Source: JAVKSM01 sp039583705 (GTDB lineage Bacteria; Actinomycetota; Actinomycetes; Mycobacteriales; Pseudonocardiaceae). From it: a DNA stretch of 34,733 bases. The notes beneath the pieces are model-generated. The model ran no database searches. It was not told the origin of the DNA and was given only the letters and a program-made list of their open reading frames with translations. This document shows positions 30,888 to 34,733 of the stretch, piece by piece; position 1 is the stretch's first letter, and each line of letters starts with the position of its first letter. The translations under genes and the position numbers were made by a program. Where the stretch lies: positions 1 to 34,733 of the forward strand of contig JAVKSM010000019.1 in the NCBI GenBank assembly GCA_039583705.1, in the 5' to 3' direction.

Positions 30888-32227
30888 ACCAGCACCTCGA
30901 CCTCGTCGGGGCGGAAGTAGCGGAACCGACCGTGCGCGATGTGCATCTCGGTGGCCGGGTCACCGTCGACCGACACGGCGAGGTGGACGCTCCCGTCGAC
31001 GTCATGCAGCACCGCCTCGACCGTGGCCGGCATGCCGCGCAGGAACAGGTCCTGAGCGTCGCCGCCGGAACCTGGCCGCAGCAGTACCCGGCTGCCCCGG
31101 GCCACCGGGTGGCCGTCGACGACGACCGTGTCGGTGTCCGGGTTCACGGAGGCGTCCGCGGCCGGGTCCCACCACGGGACGTGCTCGGTCTCCGTTTCGA
31201 CCTCCTGCTCCCCCCGGGTCGGCCCGAGGGACCGGATTGCGCCGTGCAACCGCTCCCAGATCTCCGGCGGCATGTCCTCGATGGAGTCCACCACGGCGGC
31301 GGCGCGCGGATCGGTCGCCCGAGCCTCGGCCTTCTCCTCGTCGGTGAGCACCATCGTGCGCAGCGAGAGGATCTCGTCGATCTCGCAGCCATCGAAGAGG
31401 TTCGTCGGGCTCTCCGGGGCGAGCTGGGGATGGTCGCCGAGGATGATCGGGGTGCACAACAGCAGGTCAGAACGCTCCGGTGGGCCGGCAAGGACCGGCC
31501 AGACGTGCTCGTTCACGCACGCGGCCGCAGCCGGCGCAGCCCACTCCGGGGGATCGGTGAGCGACAGGAACGACCCGGGGCTCACCGCCAGCATGGTATG
31601 GGCGGCGACGAGGGAACGACGCAGTGCCACCTCCCTCGGAGCCTGCGCCAGTGGAGTGTCCGGGTCGTCGGCGGTCGAGCTGTTCTCGACGACCAGCCGC
31701 AGCCGCAGCGCCCCGAAGGGCCCTGGCAGTGGCTCGGCGAGCAGCCGCAGCGCCCCGGCCAGCCCCCAGGTCCGGCGGGTGACCAGGCCCCGGGACGAAC
31801 CGTCGCCGTCGACGATGTCCTCCGTGGTGATCGAGTCGGGGACGATGAACGGCACGCACCGTTCGGCGCCACACAGCTCGTCGACCTTCACCTGCGCATC
31901 CACCTCCTGGGTGACGCCCTCCTCCCAGGGGATGTAGCGCCGATCGCCCACCCGCAGCTCGTCGACCTCGTTGCCGTCACTGTCCTGCACCGTCCTGGCC
32001 TGTAGCTGGAGGAACCGCAGCCGAATGTGCAGGGTCGCGTCGGGCCCGGGCTCGAGCAGGGTCTCGGTCCGGCTCGCGGCCGGTTCCCCGGGGTAGCCCG
32101 GCGGGGTCAGCACACCCCACTGCCAGCGCAGTTGGTTCTTCTGCGCCGAGGCCCGATACGGGTACAACAGGTAGCCCTCGAACAGCACCGCGTCGGCGAC
32201 CTTGGCCACCTCGTCGAGCGGGCTCAT
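30884..32227 (-). CDS. Hydrogenase-associated accessory protein, 447 residues
   Basis: A large soluble protein with no signal peptide or membrane span, so far as can be seen. The N-terminal part starts VADAVLFEGYLLYPYRASAQ, then has RWQWGVLTPPGYP and a mixed middle with VKVDELCGAERCVPF. The last 85 residues (from about 360) form a small beta-rich domain, RGSRVLLRPGSGGDAQDLFL, MPATVEAVLHDVDGSVHLAV and FRYFRPDEVEVLV, of a type I have seen repeatedly in hydrogenase gene clusters. It overlaps the protease start and the DUF6084 stop by 4 bases each. Its role is unknown; assembly or scaffold functions are plausible for its position between structural and maturation genes. Confidence 0.85.
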   Translation of the reverse strand: MSPLDEVAKVADAVLFEGYLLYPYRASAQKNQLRWQWGVLTPPGYPGEPAASRTETLLEPGPDATLHIRLRFLQLQARTVQDSDGNEVDELRVGDRRYIPWEEGVTQEVDAQVKVDELCGAERCVPFIVPDSITTEDIVDGDGSSRGLVTRRTWGLAGALRLLAEPLPGPFGALRLRLVVENSSTADDPDTPLAQAPREVALRRSLVAAHTMLAVSPGSFLSLTDPPEWAAPAAAACVNEHVWPVLAGPPERSDLLLCTPIILGDHPQLAPESPTNLFDGCEIDEILSLRTMVLTDEEKAEARATDPRAAAVVDSIEDMPPEIWERLHGAIRSLGPTRGEQEVETETEHVPWWDPAADASVNPDTDTVVVDGHPVARGSRVLLRPGSGGDAQDLFLRGMPATVEAVLHDVDGSVHLAVSVDGDPATEMHIAHGRFRYFRPDEVEVLV

Positions 32228-32856
32228 CCGTCAGCCTCCTTGAGCAGCAGTTCGAAGGTCTCGTCCCAGCTCGGGATGGCCTTGGCCGAACGCCAGGCCG
32301 ACAGCGCCTCCAAGGTCTCGCGTCGCATCCGGACCCACGCGGTCCCGGGGAAGTGGACGTCGATCGACGCCCGCCACACCGACACCGGCAGCCGGTACTC
32401 GGCCTCCTCGTACCACGGCACCGGGTGCACCTGCATCCCGTTGGTGCCGGCGGTGAAGGCCGTGCCCGAGAACAACAACAGCAGCGGCGTCTCGCCGTCC
32501 TCGAGACCGGCGAGGTACTTCGTCGAGGCGATCTCCGTGTCGTAGGTCATCGGAACGTCGAGCGGGACGGTGATCTCATCGGTGAAGGACGGGACCATCG
32601 CCGCGACCGTCGCCAGTTGGATCGGGTTGAGGGTCTTGCCCCAACGCGACCGGTCCCCGAACAGGTCGCCGAGCTTGCCGGCCTCGCTCGGGGAGTACTG
32701 CCGCTTCCGGGGCTCGATCCGGATTTGGCAGCGCAGGGCGATGGCCTGCACCCGGACGCCGGTGCTCTCGGTCACCTGCAGTTGCAGCCGCAGGGTGGGC
32801 CCGGCGGCGTACGGGTCAGGCCCGGCGTCCACACACGAGAAGCGCAGTGCGACCAC
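32224..32856 (-). CDS. DUF6084 family hydrogenase-associated protein
   Basis: A 210-residue protein matching the DUF6084 pattern: PYAAGPTLRLQLQVTES, VQAIALRCQIRIEPRKRQYS near 35-54, LGDLFGDRSRWGKTL, ETPLLLLFSGTAF, VHPVPWYEEAEYRLPVSVWR and IPSWDETFELLL. It is beta-rich and has no signal peptide. DUF6084 proteins occur together with DUF5947 in actinobacterial and other oxygen-tolerant hydrogenase clusters, but no biochemical role is known to me. It starts 2 bases after DUF5947 and overlaps the next gene by 4. Confidence 0.88.
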   Translation of the reverse strand: MVALRFSCVDAGPDPYAAGPTLRLQLQVTESTGVRVQAIALRCQIRIEPRKRQYSPSEAGKLGDLFGDRSRWGKTLNPIQLATVAAMVPSFTDEITVPLDVPMTYDTEIASTKYLAGLEDGETPLLLLFSGTAFTAGTNGMQVHPVPWYEEAEYRLPVSVWRASIDVHFPGTAWVRMRRETLEALSAWRSAKAIPSWDETFELLLKEADG

Positions 32857-32858
32857 CC

Positions 32859-33497
32859 TCAGCCCCCCGCGTCCTTACAGCGTTGACGGATGCCGTCGAA
32901 GAAACCGTCGATCGCCTCCCACGCCTCGGTGCCACCGTCGAACCCCTTCCACAGCTTGCGGACCAGGCCCACGAGCCGGTAGCAGGAGTCGATCGGGACG
33001 AGCAGGCACTCCGAGGGTGTCGGCGAGCCGGGCGAGGGGCTGTCCGCACCTCGCCGGACGAGCAACGCCTCGACGTCCGGCTGAGCGAACTGGGCGAGCC
33101 GGCTGGCACCGATCCCGGTGTCGTAGGCACCCATCGGCAGCTCGCTCTCGGTCGCCCCCGCCGGGCTCGGGTAGCACGCGACGACCTTGTCCAGAACCGA
33201 GTTGTGGAAGAAGAACGCCATCCGCACCGGGATCTGGAGCTCGTCCCACTGGGCGTCGTCCAAGGCGAACGACTGGTCACGCAGGTACCGGTTGGGGACA
33301 CGCCGGTACCCGCCGCCGCCGGCTCCAGGCTTGTCGAACAGCAGCGCGCACGCCTGGCAGGCGCAGCGCAGTGCCCGCTCCTTGGTTTGCACCACGTGCT
33401 CGTGTTCCGGTGGCAGCGGGGCGGAGCAAAGCTCGCAGCGCTCCTCTGCAGGTGGTGGTGACGGTTGGGTGAGGAAGCGCCGCAGCGAGGCAGTCAC
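32859..33497 (-). CDS. DUF5947 family hydrogenase-associated protein
   Basis: A 212-residue protein. Near the N-terminus it has two metal-binding pairs, ERCELCSAPLPPEHEH and LRCACQACALLFD, a zinc-ribbon or rubredoxin-like arrangement, followed by RRVPNRYLRDQSFALDDAQW, IPVRMAFFFHNS and AYDTGIGASRLAQF. The C-terminal part has LLVPIDSCYRLVGLVRKLWKGF and GFFDGIRQR, as in DUF5947. It lies between the NifU-like gene (4-base overlap) and DUF6084. The four cysteines might hold zinc or iron for electron transfer; that is inference. Confidence 0.88.
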   Translation of the reverse strand: MTASLRRFLTQPSPPPAEERCELCSAPLPPEHEHVVQTKERALRCACQACALLFDKPGAGGGGYRRVPNRYLRDQSFALDDAQWDELQIPVRMAFFFHNSVLDKVVACYPSPAGATESELPMGAYDTGIGASRLAQFAQPDVEALLVRRGADSPSPGSPTPSECLLVPIDSCYRLVGLVRKLWKGFDGGTEAWEAIDGFFDGIRQRCKDAGG

Positions 33498-34021
33498 GGT
33501 GCCGACCTCGAAGGTGGCGCGGAGAGTTGGAGGACAGGTGGTCCAGCCGGTGCGCTGACGAAGTCGATACCGGCGGCTTCGGGTGCGACCTCGCCGATCG
33601 CTGCCTCGACGACGGAACGGATGGTCTCCGTCCCGCAGCCGCTGCCGGCGATCCGGACCCGGATCATGCCGTGCCCGTCGACCCCGAGCAGTTCGACACC
33701 CTCGCCGTGGCTGCCCAGCTTGCGCCGGGCGGTCTCCACGGCGTGCTTGGCCCGGATCCGCATCTCCACCGGATGCAGGTCATGAAGGGCCAGCAGGCCG
33801 CCGACCAGAGGGTCGGCGGCCAGCCGGTTCACCAGCGTCTCGCCGCCAGCGGCACGGGCCACCGTGACGATCTGCTCCAAGCCGGACCCGTAGAACTGCA
33901 TGAGGAGCTTGACGAGCCCCTCGGCTGCAGCGAGCATCGCGGGCTCGGCGTGCTGCTCGATGTCCTCGAGCAGCGCGTCCACCTTGCCCGCGACCTCCTG
34001 CGGGTTTGTCTGCTCGGCCAT
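33494..34021 (-). CDS. NifU C-terminal domain-like protein with a single Cys
   Basis: A 175-residue protein; the start is an ATG, or a GTG one codon earlier. The N-terminal half is helical (VDALLEDIEQHAEPAMLAAA, LVKLLMQFYGSGLEQIV). The C-terminal half looks like a NifU scaffold domain: GVELLGVDGHGMIRVRIAGSGCGTETI and then VVEAAIGEVAPEAAGIDFV. The scaffold normally carries C-x2-C in this loop; here only one Cys (about residue 129) remains, so binding of a transient iron-sulfur cluster by a single protomer is doubtful. NifU-like genes are known next to group 1h hydrogenase genes. It follows the large subunit by 6 bases and overlaps DUF5947. Confidence 0.8.
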   Translation of the reverse strand: MAEQTNPQEVAGKVDALLEDIEQHAEPAMLAAAEGLVKLLMQFYGSGLEQIVTVARAAGGETLVNRLAADPLVGGLLALHDLHPVEMRIRAKHAVETARRKLGSHGEGVELLGVDGHGMIRVRIAGSGCGTETIRSVVEAAIGEVAPEAAGIDFVSAPAGPPVLQLSAPPSRSAP

Positions 34022-34027
34022 CACCGG

Positions 34028-34733
34028 TCAGATCTGGTTCAGCATGGTCGGTGAGTGCATCTTGTGGATCGGCTTCCCGTTCCCGAAGTACATGTGCACA
34101 CCACATGGTAGGCACGGGTCGAAGCTGCGGACCGCGCGCATGATGTCGATGCCCTTGAAGTTCGACCCGCGGTTCTCCTCGAAGATCGGGGTGTTCTGCA
34201 CCGCGTCCTCGTAGGGGCCGGGCGTGCCGTACGAGTCGCGCACGCTGCCGTTCCACGGGGTGGGCGGGTACGGGTGGTAGTTGGCGATCTTTCCGCCGCG
34301 AATCACCATGTGGTGGCTGAGCACCCCACGTACCGCCTCGGTGAAGCCACAGCTGATGGCCTCGTCCGGAACCTTGAAGGACTCCCACGTCTTGGTGTGC
34401 CCGGCGCGGACCTCGGCCATCGCCTTCTCGGAGAAGTGCAGGGCGAGCGCCGCCGAGTAGGCCTGGAAGTAGGTCCGGGCCCGGTTGCGTTCGATGGCGT
34501 TGGACAGCGGACGACCGGCCTTGTCCACCGGGGGCCGCCACTCGAAGGTCACCTCGGGCTTGGTGGCGGTACGCGGCATGTGGATCTGGATGCCGCCGCC
34601 GGTCGCCTTGAGGTACGGGGTGTCGACCAGGCCGGACAGTGCGGTCGGCCACAGCCGCGCCAGTGGGCCGCCGCCCGTGTCGAGCGCCAGGTGGTCCCTG
34701 CCGTCGAACCAACGCGGCGACATCGTCCAGCTG
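34028..34733 (-). CDS. hhyL: [NiFe]-hydrogenase large subunit, group 1h-like (C-terminal part, 5' end outside window)
   Basis: The last 234 residues of a NiFe large subunit; the frame is open to the window edge, so the Met encoded at 34723 (WTMSPRWFD) is internal and not the start. Landmarks are RNRARTYFQAYSAALALHF, GFTEAVRGVLSHHMVIRGGKIANYHPYPPTPWN (landmark RGVLSHHMVI), and the C-terminal nickel motif DPCLPCGVH, whose two cysteines hold the NiFe site. A tail of about 21 residues after the His (from MYFGNGKPIHK) would be cleaved by the maturation protease encoded downstream. The tail and the accessory genes fit the high-affinity group 1h enzymes that oxidise atmospheric H2 in actinobacteria. 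The small subunit should lie to the right. Confidence 0.93.
   Translation of the reverse strand, partial: SWTMSPRWFDGRDHLALDTGGGPLARLWPTALSGLVDTPYLKATGGGIQIHMPRTATKPEVTFEWRPPVDKAGRPLSNAIERNRARTYFQAYSAALALHFSEKAMAEVRAGHTKTWESFKVPDEAISCGFTEAVRGVLSHHMVIRGGKIANYHPYPPTPWNGSVRDSYGTPGPYEDAVQNTPIFEENRGSNFKGIDIMRAVRSFDPCLPCGVHMYFGNGKPIHKMHSPTMLNQI

Noticed and set aside
34028..34723. A short independent gene starting at the Met encoded at 34723
   Set aside because: The same frame continues upstream to the window edge with large-subunit-like sequence (SWTMSPRWFD), so the Met is internal.
1..34733. tRNA or rRNA genes, insertion sequences and phage genes
   Set aside because: I looked for tRNA-like arms, transposase motifs and integrase motifs and saw none that I could support.

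Overview
The window is very GC-rich DNA with GTG starts, F420-type enzymes and many tightly coupled genes, as expected of an actinobacterium. The gene set (group 1h-type [NiFe]-hydrogenase operon, Erm-type methylase, Ser/Thr kinase, P450-ferredoxin pair) suggests a soil actinomycete, possibly Pseudonocardiaceae. That family assignment is inference.

Layout. (1) 1-5.7 kb is a decaying region. It holds a DUF1990-like remnant at the left edge, a small gene with an in-frame 14-bp repeat expansion, a DUF1990 gene broken by at least five frameshifts, an intact F420-dependent LLM oxidoreductase, a GntR/UTRA regulator whose natural start looks frameshifted, a rhodanese-methyltransferase fusion, and a multicopper oxidase lacking its N-terminal domain and carrying a frameshift. 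(2) 5.7-9.4 kb is a metal/redox group: DUF4396 membrane protein, secreted double-DUF305 protein, and a ferritin-like plus ferredoxin pair divergent from a Fur-family regulator. (3) 9.4-15.3 kb is a complete peptide-type ABC importer in the order permease, permease, fused double ATPase, lipoprotein, followed by a DUF3592 membrane protein. (4) 16-18.4 kb is a minus-strand P450, ferredoxin, TetR operon with a strong palindromic operator upstream; the TetR 3' end runs through a 15-bp tandem repeat into the DUF3592 gene. (5) 18.5-25.1 kb carries a PrmC-related methyltransferase, an Erm-type rRNA methylase, an unrecognised protein, an isoprenylcysteine-methyltransferase-like membrane protein, a Ser/Thr kinase with an NTF2-like outer domain, and a FAD oxidoreductase. 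(6) 25.2-34.7 kb is one long minus-strand hydrogenase operon that enters at the right edge. Its order is large subunit (C-terminal part), NifU-like, DUF5947, DUF6084, a 447-residue accessory protein, maturation protease, a tiny DUF6893-type membrane peptide nested in the protease 3' end, YceI, a small membrane protein, a 94-residue unknown, HypC, HypD, HypE, a 96-residue unknown, and a RecB/Cas4-like iron-sulfur nuclease-fold protein.

The hydrogenase genes are joined by 4-bp stop/start overlaps or very short gaps, so they are probably translated as a unit. Together they would make and mature a high-affinity H2-oxidising enzyme; HypC, HypD and HypE build the Fe(CN)2CO centre and the protease trims the large subunit. 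The small subunit, HypA, HypB and HypF are not in the window. The most unusual points are the nuclease-fold protein at the end of the hydrogenase operon, the ferredoxin with Asp in place of one cluster cysteine, the nested small gene, and repeat expansions that alter protein ends.
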